DNA from: Ewingella sp. CoE-038-23
GTDB taxonomy: Bacteria; Pseudomonadota; Gammaproteobacteria; Enterobacterales; Enterobacteriaceae
Assembly (NCBI RefSeq): GCF_040419245.1
Contig: NZ_JAZHOH010000001.1
Coordinates: forward strand, 3,162,001-3,226,000
DNA length: 64,000 nt
Direction of reading: 5' to 3'
Positions 45,993 through 55,029 of the stretch are shown here, in pieces. Position numbers and translations under genes: made by a program. Position 1 is the stretch's first letter. The number at the start of each line of letters is the position of its first letter. A model generated the notes under the pieces. It was not told the DNA's origin. It saw only the letters and a program-made list of their open reading frames with translations, and did not search any database.

Positions 45993-48245
45993 TTAGTTTA
46001 TTGCCGAGTTTATCGGCTCCTGAACCAGCTGGCTGAGTGGCTCAGGCATTCCAATCAAATATCCCTGCATATAGTCCACGCCCTGCGCCCGCAGTGCTTC
46101 GCGCTGCTGTTCGGTTTCCACAAACTCAGCGACTATCGCCAAGTGTTTCATCCGCGCAACCTGACAAATTGACTGTACGATGTAGGCATCCAGTGGGTCC
46201 GTCATCATGTTGCGCACGAAGCTGCCGTCAATCTTCAGGATGTCCGCCTGAATAAACTTCAAGCGATCATAACTGGCATAACCCGTGCCGAAATCATCAA
46301 TCGCAATACGGCAGCCGTAGTGGCGTAAATCGCGCATGGAAAAATCAGCATATTTCACATTATGCAGCAGGTGAGATTCCGTCACTTCCAGCACGATTTG
46401 GAACGGCTCGACCTGATACTGCGCCATCAACGCCTTGAATTGGCTACTAAAAGAGGGGCGACAGAAGGTCGACGGCGAGAAGTTCACCGCGAAGCGCACG
46501 CTCGGCAGCTTCTCACGGTTATCGTTGATAAACATGAGGGTGTGCTTCAGCACCCAGATATCCAACTGGTAGGCCAGACCAAATTCATGCACCACCGGCA
46601 GGAATTTTTCCGGCGTCATCAACCCGCCCTCGTCATCCTGCATGCGCAGCAGGATCTCATGGTAGCTGTCGCCGCGAATACCGGCGATAGGCTGCGCCAT
46701 CAGCACGAAGCGATCTTCATCCAGCGCGCGCTGGATTTTATGCAGCATCGCCACTTTGGATTTGATCTCTTTCTGCACCTGACTGTGGTCGCTTTTGTTG
46801 GACTCCGGCTTGCCGGTGGTCAGCGACACCTCGGCAATACCGCTCAACTCCCCCAGCAGCATGTGCAGATGCTCAACCGGCGGGAAGACGGTGCAGTAGG
46901 ACAAACCGATATTCGGATGCAGCGGCAAGCCGTTCCAAATCAGGCGAAAATCATCGACGTATTGCTGCAAGCGGTCCAATTTCTCCAGCGTTTCATCACA
47001 GTTGAGACGCAACACCAAATCGTACCCCGGCAGGTGATACACCCTCTCCCCTTCCTGCAAGAAAGGCCGCAGGCCAGTGGCCAGTTGCTGTTTGAACTGA
47101 ATGCGTAACTGCATGCCGTAGTTGCGGCTGAGCACGTCCATTTCCGACACGCGAACAAAGCAGAGTAAAGAGCGCGGATAGCGCGATAAGTCACGATTGA
47201 AGGCCCGCAGGTTCGGCAAACCAAAAACCGGGTCCAGCAGGGCGGCCTGTCGGGTCTTTTTCATCAGCTGGCGTTGCATTGACGAGATAGAGGCCATCAG
47301 CAGCAGGCAGAGGGTAAACACCAGCATCAGGGCAGAAACAAATACCAGATTATGGACAAAGTCCTTCTCGTTGATGAAGCCGCGATAATTGCTAAACAGC
47401 ACAATCAGCGCCCCCGTCCAGACGAGCGTAATAAAGTGATAGCCGTAGCGCATCGCACCAAACAGCAGCACCGGCAGCAGCAGGGTTAAGGTGTAATCGC
47501 TGAGCAGAATTTTGGCAATCGGCTCACTGATCCCCTCCATGCTCAGCAAAATCACCATCACGCTCAGCAACGCAAACCACAGTACAATCTCGACAGACTT
47601 CACGCCCGGCGAGCGCTGATTAAGCATGATTTGGCGCAGCACGCGCAGATAGCGAGGTTTACGCAAAACGCGAAACGTCAGGTACCACAGATGCCCACTC
47701 AGCAAGATACCCAGCATCATCGCCTGAAGATTGATCAGGGTCCGCAGCGTCATAAATTCACGGGTCACCATGCCCAGATAGCCCGGCAGCAGTCCCAACT
47801 CCACTACGATTTGCAAAATAAAGATGTAGAGGCAGGAGAGGAAAATCACCAGCCAGAAGACGCGCGGGAGCGGCAGACGCAGTAACCCAAAGGTCGCAGA
47901 CCAGCGTTTACCGGCATGCCAGCGATAACCGGCCCAAGAAACGCTCAGGCAGAACAGATAGATAAGCGTCAGTAGCGATGCCATTTCGGCGCCGATACGC
48001 AGGTCATAGCGGATGAACATGCCTATCGCGATACCCGGCAAGGCGCGCCAATCAAAGACCATCATTAGCGCTACACACACCGCCAGCGGCATGTACATCA
48101 AATAAGTACGACCTTCCGGCAAGAAGATAATGGGCGAGAAGTAAGACGAGATATTGATAAACACCAGTGCGCACAGCAGTGGCAGGCCCCACCAGTGGCG
48201 GCTGTATTCACGCCAAGATAAAAATTTACTCATAGGATATGCCAT
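45993..48245 (-). CDS. pdeF: Cyclic-di-GMP phosphodiesterase PdeF (YfgF)
   Basis: Membrane phosphodiesterase that hydrolyses c-di-GMP; in E. coli it acts under anaerobic conditions. About 750 residues. An N-terminal MASE1-like region has about eight membrane helices (to about residue 325). A degenerate GGDEF domain follows (VYHLPGYDLVLRL at the place of GGDEF, so no cyclase activity is expected). The EAL domain (about 500-745) has YHEILLRMQ (EAL-type Glu), FAVNFSPSTF, IDDFGTGYASYDRLKF, LKIDGSFVRNM and VDYMQGYLIG, all needed for catalysis. Starts at 48245, 48233 or the upstream GTG (48266) are possible; 48245 has GCGGAAAA near it. A perfect FNR box lies upstream. Confidence 0.94.
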   Translation of the reverse strand: MAYPMSKFLSWREYSRHWWGLPLLCALVFINISSYFSPIIFLPEGRTYLMYMPLAVCVALMMVFDWRALPGIAIGMFIRYDLRIGAEMASLLTLIYLFCLSVSWAGYRWHAGKRWSATFGLLRLPLPRVFWLVIFLSCLYIFILQIVVELGLLPGYLGMVTREFMTLRTLINLQAMMLGILLSGHLWYLTFRVLRKPRYLRVLRQIMLNQRSPGVKSVEIVLWFALLSVMVILLSMEGISEPIAKILLSDYTLTLLLPVLLFGAMRYGYHFITLVWTGALIVLFSNYRGFINEKDFVHNLVFVSALMLVFTLCLLLMASISSMQRQLMKKTRQAALLDPVFGLPNLRAFNRDLSRYPRSLLCFVRVSEMDVLSRNYGMQLRIQFKQQLATGLRPFLQEGERVYHLPGYDLVLRLNCDETLEKLDRLQQYVDDFRLIWNGLPLHPNIGLSYCTVFPPVEHLHMLLGELSGIAEVSLTTGKPESNKSDHSQVQKEIKSKVAMLHKIQRALDEDRFVLMAQPIAGIRGDSYHEILLRMQDDEGGLMTPEKFLPVVHEFGLAYQLDIWVLKHTLMFINDNREKLPSVRFAVNFSPSTFCRPSFSSQFKALMAQYQVEPFQIVLEVTESHLLHNVKYADFSMRDLRHYGCRIAIDDFGTGYASYDRLKFIQADILKIDGSFVRNMMTDPLDAYIVQSICQVARMKHLAIVAEFVETEQQREALRAQGVDYMQGYLIGMPEPLSQLVQEPINSAIN

Positions 48246-48743
48246 GTTTTTCCGCAGGCGATCCACGCAGGTCGCGTGCTGGAATCATTGAGAGGCCAGA
48301 TGAACGGTCAACAACGCCAAAGAAACAACGGGTTTAAGGAAACGTCAAAAGACTGGCCACAAAAAGCGGTAAAAACAGATTTCGCAGCATCACTAAAATA
48401 AAACCAGATTCTAAGTTGGCTCATATTAAACTATTTGATGGGGATCAATAAACCTAGACTTTGCTAATTAGCGTAAAAATCGCCTCAAATGCATTCACTC
48501 AAGAGTGAAAAAATACCCTATAAATTTCATACACGTATGATTCTCTGCCGGATATTTTTATTCACAATTCAATCCAGCGCCCAGAGTGCGAGATTATTCT
48601 GAATATCCTGACGGAACACTCCTACACAATGAGACTTTTCTGGCTGGGTTAGGCGTTGTGCTATATATTGATTATGCGAATGAGTCTGTTTTAAATCATT
48701 ATTTCACCCTGATGGAGCTACGGTTTAATAAGCTGAAATTACT
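48246..48743. other. AT-rich divergent control region between pdeF and yfgG
   Basis: About 500 bases, clearly richer in A+T than the flanks. It holds an FNR box and a pdeF promoter (48408-48448). A 61-codon frame at 48586-48771 has no ribosome site and overlaps yfgG in another frame, so I do not call it. Confidence 0.55.
48408..48448 (-). promoter_or_regulatory. FNR-dependent class II promoter of pdeF
   Basis: TTGAT-GGGG-ATCAA (48435-48448) is a perfect FNR consensus palindrome. On the minus strand a TAGAAT -10 box lies at 48413-48408, which puts the site centre about 41 bases before the expected start (near 48401), the usual class II activator position. E. coli yfgF is reported as anaerobically expressed under FNR control. 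Confidence 0.75.
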
Positions 48744-48902
48744 ATGTCTAAAAAAGCCAACATCAAGATGACTAAGATCGTATTAGCGATCAGCTTTATT
48801 ATTTTATTCGGCCGCTTGGTCTACTCCGCCGTCGGGGCCTGGTCACATCATCAAACTCAAAAACAGACTCAGGTAGAACAATCGACGACACCGACACCCT
48901 GA
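48744..48902 (+). CDS. yfgG: Small membrane protein YfgG
   Basis: A 52-residue single-span membrane protein. After MSKKANIKMTK comes a hydrophobic helix (about residues 11-31) and the conserved GRLVYSAVGAWSHHQ, then a Gln/Thr-rich tail. E. coli YfgG (63 residues) has the same core GRF-YSSVGAWQHHQ and lies at the same place, divergent from yfgF. From memory, YfgG has been linked to nickel and cobalt tolerance; the mechanism is unknown. The ATG at 48744 lacks a strong Shine-Dalgarno (AAGCTGAAATTACT). mgtE follows after 37 bases and probably shares the mRNA. Confidence 0.9.
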   Translation: MSKKANIKMTKIVLAISFIILFGRLVYSAVGAWSHHQTQKQTQVEQSTTPTP

Positions 48903-48939
48903 TATTTTAGTTTTGGAATTCAAAGGATAAGGACGCAGC

Positions 48940-50379
48940 ATGTCTGCCAATAAGCATCGCTATCACGTACAAAAGCTGGCGGAAACACGTACCCGCATCC
49001 TCAACCTGCTGCTTGACAGCGACGACCTTGCCGACAGCATTCTCGGCGAATCCAAAGATATCGACCCCGCCACGCAGTCCCTGCTAATGGACCAGACTGC
49101 CGAGCTCAGCAATCTGATTGACGGGCTGCATCCGGCTGACCTTGCCGATATTTTAGAAGCCTTGCCGGAGCGCGAACGTCTGGCGCTGTGGCGTTTAGTC
49201 GATCCCGCAGATCGCGGTAAAGCCTTAGTAGAAGTCTCAGAAACCGTCTGGGACAGTCTGATTGAGGAAATGAGCGACAAAGACCTGCTGAAAACCATGT
49301 CGCTGCTGGACGTGGATGATCAGGTTTATCTGGCGGAATATCTGCCACGTGACCTGATGGGCCGCGTGCTGACCTCGCTGGATCCGCGCCAGCGCGAAAA
49401 AGTGCGCGAAGTGGTTAAGTTCGGCAAGGATACCGTCGGGCGAATCATGGATTTCGAGCTGCTGTCCGTGCGCGCGGATGTCACGCTGGGCACTGTGCAG
49501 CGCTATTTGCGCTACCGTAAAGACATTCCCGAAGCCAGTGACAAGCTGTTCGTCACTGACCGAAACAACATGCTACTTGGCGAGCTGCCGCTCACCACCA
49601 TTTTGCTTAACTCGCCGCATCGCCAGGTTTTCCAGGTGATGAACGATGACCCAACCTGCTTCGAACCCGAAGACAAAGCCGAAGACGCGGCCAGTGCCTT
49701 CGAACGTTATGACTTAATCACCGCGCCCGTCATCGACAAAAAGGGCAAACTGATGGGTCGCCTGACGGTCGAGGAAATTGTCGATTTCGTTAATAACGAT
49801 ACCGACACCAATCTGCGCCGCATGGGGGGCTTAAGCCCGGAAGAGGACGTGTTCTCGCCTGTAGGCAAGGCAGTGAAAAACCGCTGGGCGTGGCTGGCCA
49901 TTAATCTTTGTACCGCGTTTGTCGCGTCGCGGGTGATCGGCCTGTTTGAAGGTACGATTTCGCAACTGGTGGCGCTGGCGGCATTAATGCCGATTGTTGC
50001 CGGTATTGGCGGTAATACGGGTAATCAGACAATCACGATGATTGTGCGTGCTCTGGCGCTGCATCAGGTGCAGCTCGGCAATCTTAAATTCCTGATATTC
50101 AGGGAGTTGGGCGTCGCACTGATCAACGGTCTGGTGTGGGGTGGCCTGATGGGCATCATTACCTGGCTGCTGTATGGCGACTGGGAGATGGGCGCGGTCA
50201 TGACATTGGCGATGGTGCTCAATCTATTAGTTGCCGCCAGCATGGGGGTGATTATTCCATTGACCATGGTAAGGCTTGGCCGCGACCCGGCGGTGGGCGC
50301 CAGCGTGATGATCACCGCTATCACCGATACGGGCGGTTTCTTCATCTTCCTTGGATTGGCAACAATTTTCCTGCTTTAA
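48940..50379 (+). CDS. mgtE: Magnesium transporter MgtE
   Basis: Mg2+-selective channel (also passing Co2+) of the MgtE/SLC41 family, 479 residues. Cytoplasmic N domain (about 30-145; LIDGLHPADLADILEAL), two CBS domains (about 150-280; VGRIMDFELLSVRADVTLGT and KLMGRLTVEEIVDFV) that sense Mg2+, and five membrane helices (about 310-479), with the pore motif PIVAGIGGNTGNQTITMIVR. The Asp in ITAITDTGGFFIFLGLA lines the pore. AAGGATAAGG lies upstream of the ATG. K-12 lacks mgtE; here it follows yfgG and ends at a strong terminator. Confidence 0.94.
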   Translation: MSANKHRYHVQKLAETRTRILNLLLDSDDLADSILGESKDIDPATQSLLMDQTAELSNLIDGLHPADLADILEALPERERLALWRLVDPADRGKALVEVSETVWDSLIEEMSDKDLLKTMSLLDVDDQVYLAEYLPRDLMGRVLTSLDPRQREKVREVVKFGKDTVGRIMDFELLSVRADVTLGTVQRYLRYRKDIPEASDKLFVTDRNNMLLGELPLTTILLNSPHRQVFQVMNDDPTCFEPEDKAEDAASAFERYDLITAPVIDKKGKLMGRLTVEEIVDFVNNDTDTNLRRMGGLSPEEDVFSPVGKAVKNRWAWLAINLCTAFVASRVIGLFEGTISQLVALAALMPIVAGIGGNTGNQTITMIVRALALHQVQLGNLKFLIFRELGVALINGLVWGGLMGIITWLLYGDWEMGAVMTLAMVLNLLVAASMGVIIPLTMVRLGRDPAVGASVMITAITDTGGFFIFLGLATIFLL

Positions 50380-50384
50380 CTCCC

Positions 50385-50425
50385 CCTTTGCTGCGCCTTA
50401 TTCTCAAGGCGCAGCAAAGGTTTTA
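50385..50425 (+). terminator. Terminator of yfgG-mgtE
   Basis: CCTTTGCTGCGCCTT / AAGGCGCAGCAAAGG, a perfect 15-bp stem with a 6-base loop, runs into TTTTA, six bases after mgtE. Confidence 0.93.
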
Positions 50426-50588
50426 CTCTTCGTTTTCCCTGATAAGGCCATAGCTGACTCCTTCAGCTCATTAAACCCATAAAAACCTGATCTTCTTCTC
50501 ACTCAAGGTTCGTTATCAATTCATTACTGTTGTAGAATTCAGCAAGCTTATCGTTCGTGGCCGGACGGGTTTAAGAAAGGGTTTTGCC

Positions 50589-53585
50589 GTGGAAAAGAAC
50601 ATATCCCGTCTGGATTCACAGTCACCCATCAGTTGGAAAATCCTGTTGGTTCTGGCCGTGAGCATCTGCCTGCTGGCACTCGCCTGCATGAAGGTCATCC
50701 AGCAATCCTCCAGTCTGGCGTCGGTATGGTTGCCGACGGCACTGCTCATCCCGGTTTTATTCCACCATCGCTACCGCGACTGGTTTCCGCTGTTTTGCGC
50801 CGCGGGCTTGGGCATCGCCGCCTCCCACTTTTTGGCGTACTCGTGGTCTACGAGCTACCTGCCCTACCTATTTATTAACTTGTTAGAGGCGGGCACCTGC
50901 GCGCTGCTGCTGCGACGCTTTCTGCCCACCAAGGACCCGCTCTCTGGTCTGGCGAATTGGGCAAAATTCCTGCTGGTGGCCGTGGTGTTCAGTCCGCTGC
51001 TCAGCGCCATTATCATGACGATCTTTGTCCAGCACACCCTTGCGCCACAGGCGTCAGAGCAAAGGTTCGCGACCTGGTTTATGTCCGAGGCGGTCGCCAT
51101 TTTGGCACTCACTCCGCTGGGTTTGATTTACCAGAGAGGCTATCTACAGCAACTTTTCCACAACTCAGGCCGCCTGCTTGAGCTGATGGCGACCCTAATT
51201 ATCAACATGGTGGCGGCTTTTCTGGCGCTAAAATGGCTGCCTTACCCCTTTGCCTTTATCACCATTCCTCTGCTGTGGGCGGCGATACGCTTGCCGCGCG
51301 TTGAGGCATTTTTCATTTTCCTCAGCCTGACCCTGATGATTGCGCTGCTGCAAACCACCGGCATTATCGACATCGTTCCGCACATTACCGTGGTGCCGCC
51401 GGGCCTGCTTTTCACGCCGCTGCTGCTGATTCTGCTACCCGCCAATGCCATGGCGATGGCGATGCACGCCCTGCGCGTCGAGAAGTCACACATTACTCAG
51501 AGCGAAAACCGTTTTCGCAATGCGATGGAATATTCCGCCATCGGCATGGCGCTGGTGTCGCCACAGGGCAAATGGCTACAGGTGAATAAAGCCCTGTGCA
51601 ATCTGCTGGGTTATGAGGCGGACTACCTGAAAACGCTGACATTTCAGGAAATTACTTACGCCGAGGACCTGAGCAAAGACCTGACGCTACTCCAGCAACT
51701 GCTCGACGGCGAGATTCAGAACTACCAGATGGAAAAACGCTATCTACGCCGTGATGGCGAGATTGTTTGGGCACTGCTGGCGGTTTCACTGGTGCGCGAT
51801 GATGAGCAAAATCCGGTCTATCTCATCGCTCAGATTGAAGATATCAATGAGCTAAAACACACCGAAATCACCAATAACCGGCTGAGCGAAGCTCTGCACG
51901 AAGAGAAAGAGCTACTGCACATCACGCTGAATGCCATCAATGATGCCGTGATCTCCACCGATCAGCAGATGAACATCACCTTTATGAATCCGGTGGCGGA
52001 GAAGATGACCGGCTGGAGTCAGCAGAAGGCGCAGGGCAAGCCGGTCAGCGATGTGGTGCACTTGACCATTGGGCCAGACGGCGAGCTGATTAACGACCTA
52101 ATGGCCATGTACAGCAGCCAGTATCTGCACTCCTCCCTCGAGCAATCGCTGATTTTGCACGGCTATCACACCGGGCAGTTCGACGTGCAGCTGGCGATTT
52201 CGCCAATGCGTAAACTAAATGCCGAGCCAATCGGCTTAGTCTTGGTGCTACAGGACGTAAGTAAATCGCGTGAGCTGATGCGCCAACTCAGCTACAGCGC
52301 CTCCCACGATTTGCTTACCGATTTAGCCAATCGCGGCAGCTTTGAAGATAGCCTGAAAGAAGCGCTAAAACTGACTGCCGAGCAGCAGCAACATCACAGT
52401 CTGGCCTTTATCGATCTCGACCATTTCAAGGCGGTCAATGACACCGCCGGGCACGCGGCGGGAGACGAGTTGCTGCGCCAATTAAGCCATCTCATGCAGG
52501 ATCATATTCGCAATAGCGACCGGCTGGCTCGCCTCGGCGGCGATGAGTTTGCCCTATTGCTGTTAGACTGTCAGCACGAGCAGGGTTTGCAAGTGGTAAA
52601 GTCATTAGTCAATAAAATCAATGAATTCCAATTCATGTGGGAAAATCAAATTTACCGCATTGGCGCCAGCGCGGGCATTACGCGCATCACGGACGCTTCC
52701 CTCAGCAGCAGCGAATACATGGCCCAAGCCGATGTTGCCTGCTACACCGCCAAAAATCGCGGCCGGGGGCAGGTATTTGCCTATGAAGAGCAGCAAAAAC
52801 GCTTATTGGCCTCCCACGCAGTGCTGTTCCGCCCCGAGGATATTCGCCGCGTGCTGAATGAAAATCAGCTGTCGCTCAACTGCCGCGCCGCGTCACCACC
52901 GAAAACGCCGCTTTCCGTCTGCTTCTATCAACTTTCGCTGCAATTCGTGCAGCCGGTGAATGGCATTCAGCACGCCGAATTGCTGTTGGAAGCCGCACGA
53001 TTTTACGACATGATGCCCGAAATCGACCTGTGGATGCTGCGTCAGGTCCTCGAGGTTCATGCTAAGGGTATCAATAATAAGGGAATTTGCGTGGCTATCC
53101 CGCTCGCCACGGAAAGCCTGCTGCAAGAGAGTTTGCGGCAAGAGTTAAATCGCCTGCTGGATAACACCCTGATGCCGATGGGCTCGGTGAATCTGATGAT
53201 TGAACCCGATGTGTTGCTCAAATATGAGCATCTGCGGCGGTACGTTGCCGAACTGAGGCAGCGTGGTTGTAAAATCGTACTGCGCAACGTTGGAAAAAAT
53301 CTGAATGAATTTAATGCCTTGCCGGAAGGCAGTGTGGATTACGTGCAAATCGACCCGACCTTTATGAGCCAACTACACTATAACCAGATGGATGAAGTGC
53401 TGGTGACGATTCTCCATGGCAACACTCATCGGCTGGCGGCGCAGACGCTGGCTGGCCCGGCAGATTTAAACGAAACCTTGGAAAAGCTGACCAGCATTGG
53501 CATTGATTTGGTGGAAGGCGATACCATCGCGCCGCTGACGTCGCTCAATACGCTGCTCAACACCGGCTATTTTGGCATTCATTAA
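50589..53585 (+). CDS. dgcE: Diguanylate cyclase DgcE (YegE), two-PAS form
   Basis: Membrane diguanylate cyclase that makes c-di-GMP and in E. coli starts the cascade for curli and cellulose. 998 residues against 1105 in E. coli. N-terminal MASE1 membrane region (about 15-300), a PAS domain with RFRNAMEYSAIGMALVSPQG (about 313-440), a second PAS with LLHITLNAINDAVISTDQQ (about 445-565), a GGDEF domain with intact active site RLARLGGDEFALLL (about 655) and a C-terminal degenerate EAL-like region (about 740-998) without the EAL residues. The middle PAS of E. coli DgcE is missing. The start is a GTG at 50589 with GAAAGGG upstream. It converges with alkA, as in E. coli. Confidence 0.94.
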   Translation: MEKNISRLDSQSPISWKILLVLAVSICLLALACMKVIQQSSSLASVWLPTALLIPVLFHHRYRDWFPLFCAAGLGIAASHFLAYSWSTSYLPYLFINLLEAGTCALLLRRFLPTKDPLSGLANWAKFLLVAVVFSPLLSAIIMTIFVQHTLAPQASEQRFATWFMSEAVAILALTPLGLIYQRGYLQQLFHNSGRLLELMATLIINMVAAFLALKWLPYPFAFITIPLLWAAIRLPRVEAFFIFLSLTLMIALLQTTGIIDIVPHITVVPPGLLFTPLLLILLPANAMAMAMHALRVEKSHITQSENRFRNAMEYSAIGMALVSPQGKWLQVNKALCNLLGYEADYLKTLTFQEITYAEDLSKDLTLLQQLLDGEIQNYQMEKRYLRRDGEIVWALLAVSLVRDDEQNPVYLIAQIEDINELKHTEITNNRLSEALHEEKELLHITLNAINDAVISTDQQMNITFMNPVAEKMTGWSQQKAQGKPVSDVVHLTIGPDGELINDLMAMYSSQYLHSSLEQSLILHGYHTGQFDVQLAISPMRKLNAEPIGLVLVLQDVSKSRELMRQLSYSASHDLLTDLANRGSFEDSLKEALKLTAEQQQHHSLAFIDLDHFKAVNDTAGHAAGDELLRQLSHLMQDHIRNSDRLARLGGDEFALLLLDCQHEQGLQVVKSLVNKINEFQFMWENQIYRIGASAGITRITDASLSSSEYMAQADVACYTAKNRGRGQVFAYEEQQKRLLASHAVLFRPEDIRRVLNENQLSLNCRAASPPKTPLSVCFYQLSLQFVQPVNGIQHAELLLEAARFYDMMPEIDLWMLRQVLEVHAKGINNKGICVAIPLATESLLQESLRQELNRLLDNTLMPMGSVNLMIEPDVLLKYEHLRRYVAELRQRGCKIVLRNVGKNLNEFNALPEGSVDYVQIDPTFMSQLHYNQMDEVLVTILHGNTHRLAAQTLAGPADLNETLEKLTSIGIDLVEGDTIAPLTSLNTLLNTGYFGIH

Positions 53586-53594
53586 GCAGGCAGT

Positions 53595-54479
53595 TTACGT
53601 CTGCGGCTCATCGTCGGGTAGAAAGTCATTATTGGCCCACAGATGCAAGGTGGCGTAAGTGCGCCACGGCTGCCAACGCTGGGCGTAGCGGGCGATTTTG
53701 CCCGGCGTCGTGTCAGGAAAACGCTGCTTGATCAGGTAGTCGCTGCCGAGAAAAACGTCCGGCGCTGACCAGGCCCGCATGGCGATATAGCTGGCGGTCC
53801 AGCCGCCAATCCCCGGCATCGCCAGCAGCTGTTTCACGCCCTGTTGCACATCCGGCATGTTATCCAACGGCAGGCTGCCCTCCGCCACCGCCCGCGCCAC
53901 GCCAATCAAACAGGCCGCCCGTTTGGCCTGCACGCCAATACCGCGCAGGTCATCCACGCTCAGTTGAGCAATGCGTTCCGGCGTCGGGAACAGGTGGGTT
54001 AATCCGGCAAAAGGCGTGTCGATGGCTTCGCCCCAGTTCTGCGTCAGCCGCGTCGCCAGCGTCGCCGCCATTTTGACACTCACCAGCTGGCCGAGGATCG
54101 CCCGCACCGTGAGTTCAAACCGATTGATACACCCCGGCAGCCGCAGCCCAACGTTGTTTTGCGCCAACTCCCCTAGCCCGGCGGCAATCAGGTGCGGATC
54201 TGCGTCTAAATCCAGCAGCAGGCTAACCTGCCGCTCAACGCGCTCTGCCACAGGTTCAAGCGACGGCGAGAGGCTCAGCTCCACGCAATTTCTTTCCAGC
54301 AATGGCCGTAAACGCAGCCACCCCGCAATAGTGCCGGTTTCAGACTGCACTAGCAGCGTGCGCTGGTAGAAGCCATCCAGCATCTGTTCAACGCCCGTTA
54401 AGGCGCGAGCGCCAAGGAAGGAGGTCATCCAGTCCCAGTCGTAAGGCGGCGTATAAGGGAGGTAGCGGGGTTTAGTCAC
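53595..54479 (-). CDS. alkA: DNA-3-methyladenine glycosylase II AlkA
   Basis: Base-excision repair enzyme that removes 3-methyladenine and other alkylated bases; 294 residues (E. coli 282). N-terminal beta domain YTPPYDWDWMTSFLGARA (about 7-25), then the HhH-GPD fold: VRAILGQLVSVKMAATLATRL (about 126-146), helix-hairpin-helix LLAMPGIGGWTASYIAMRAW (about 218-237), and the catalytic Asp in FLGSDYLIKQRFP (about 247). The GTG at 54479 is used; no strong ribosome site is seen. The ada gene is not nearby. It lies between dgcE and yegD, as in E. coli. Confidence 0.95.
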   Translation of the reverse strand: MTKPRYLPYTPPYDWDWMTSFLGARALTGVEQMLDGFYQRTLLVQSETGTIAGWLRLRPLLERNCVELSLSPSLEPVAERVERQVSLLLDLDADPHLIAAGLGELAQNNVGLRLPGCINRFELTVRAILGQLVSVKMAATLATRLTQNWGEAIDTPFAGLTHLFPTPERIAQLSVDDLRGIGVQAKRAACLIGVARAVAEGSLPLDNMPDVQQGVKQLLAMPGIGGWTASYIAMRAWSAPDVFLGSDYLIKQRFPDTTPGKIARYAQRWQPWRTYATLHLWANNDFLPDDEPQT

Positions 54480-54529
54480 GGGGCGGGCCTATTTATTTTT
54501 GGAAATTAAAGGTAACAGGAAATGGGGGC

Positions 54530-54830
54530 GTTGCCACGCTGACTGGCTTTTTAAATTCAAATTCAACTTCAACTTCAAGGTCGTGGGCGTCGGCCCACAC
54601 CGACCAAGGGAGGCGTAAACGCGCCTCCCTTGGAACCCTGCGTTTTTATTGTTGTGTGATCGAGGCTGCGCAGGGTTGGGATGGACATGTTTCAGCGGCC
54701 AAGATGATCGTCGCGAAGTGCCGCCGCTTAGGCGGTTCCCTCGCTGCGGGATTACAACCCGCGTAAAGAGACACGCGGTTTTCCACCTCTTGCTCGGCGT
54801 CACTTCTGAACGCGACCTACTGGCATTTAT
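54530..54830. repeat. Possible dispersed intergenic repeat unit
   Basis: A compact block with TTCAAATTCAACTTCAACTT at one end, the hairpin CCAAGGGAGGCG / CGCCTCCCTTGG, and smaller palindromes such as CCGCCGCTTAGGCGG and CGGGATTACAACCCG. Its minus-strand translation (104 residues, Pro/Arg-rich) looks like the repetitive short hypotheticals seen in related genomes, so I infer a non-coding dispersed element. Only one copy is in this window. Confidence 0.4.
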
Positions 54831-54861
54831 GTCGTACCGTTTCAGTGGGGTTTGTCTTGCT

Positions 54862-54883
54862 CCCTCCCCTATTTAGGGGAGGG
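54862..54883. repeat. REP-like palindrome, copy 1
   Basis: CCCTCCCCT / AGGGGAGGG with an ATTT loop, followed by TTGGGAGGGGG. Confidence 0.65.
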
Positions 54884-54943
54884 TTGGGAGGGGGTATTGC
54901 AAAAAAACTCAGTGGCTTAGGGTGTATTTCGGCTGGGTTTGCT

Positions 54944-54966
54944 CCTTCTCCTCTCAGAGGAGAAGG
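54944..54966. repeat. REP-like palindrome, copy 2
   Basis: CCTTCTCCTCT / AGAGGAGAAGG around a single C, followed by CTGGGATGAG. It has the same orientation and flanks (TTTGCT before) as copy 1. Confidence 0.65.
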
Positions 54967-55029
54967 CTGGGATGAGTAGTGGTTTAATTCAACGCTCAAT
55001 GCAACCAACCCCACACACCACCTAGCCTC

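Noticed and set aside
48586..48771. A 61-codon frame upstream of yfgG
   Set aside because: It starts at GTG without a ribosome site, overlaps yfgG in another frame and resembles no family; yfgG has clear homology.
54489..54803. A 104-codon minus-strand frame next to alkA
   Set aside because: Its composition is that of translated repeats and hairpins, and it lacks a ribosome site; treated as part of a repeat block.
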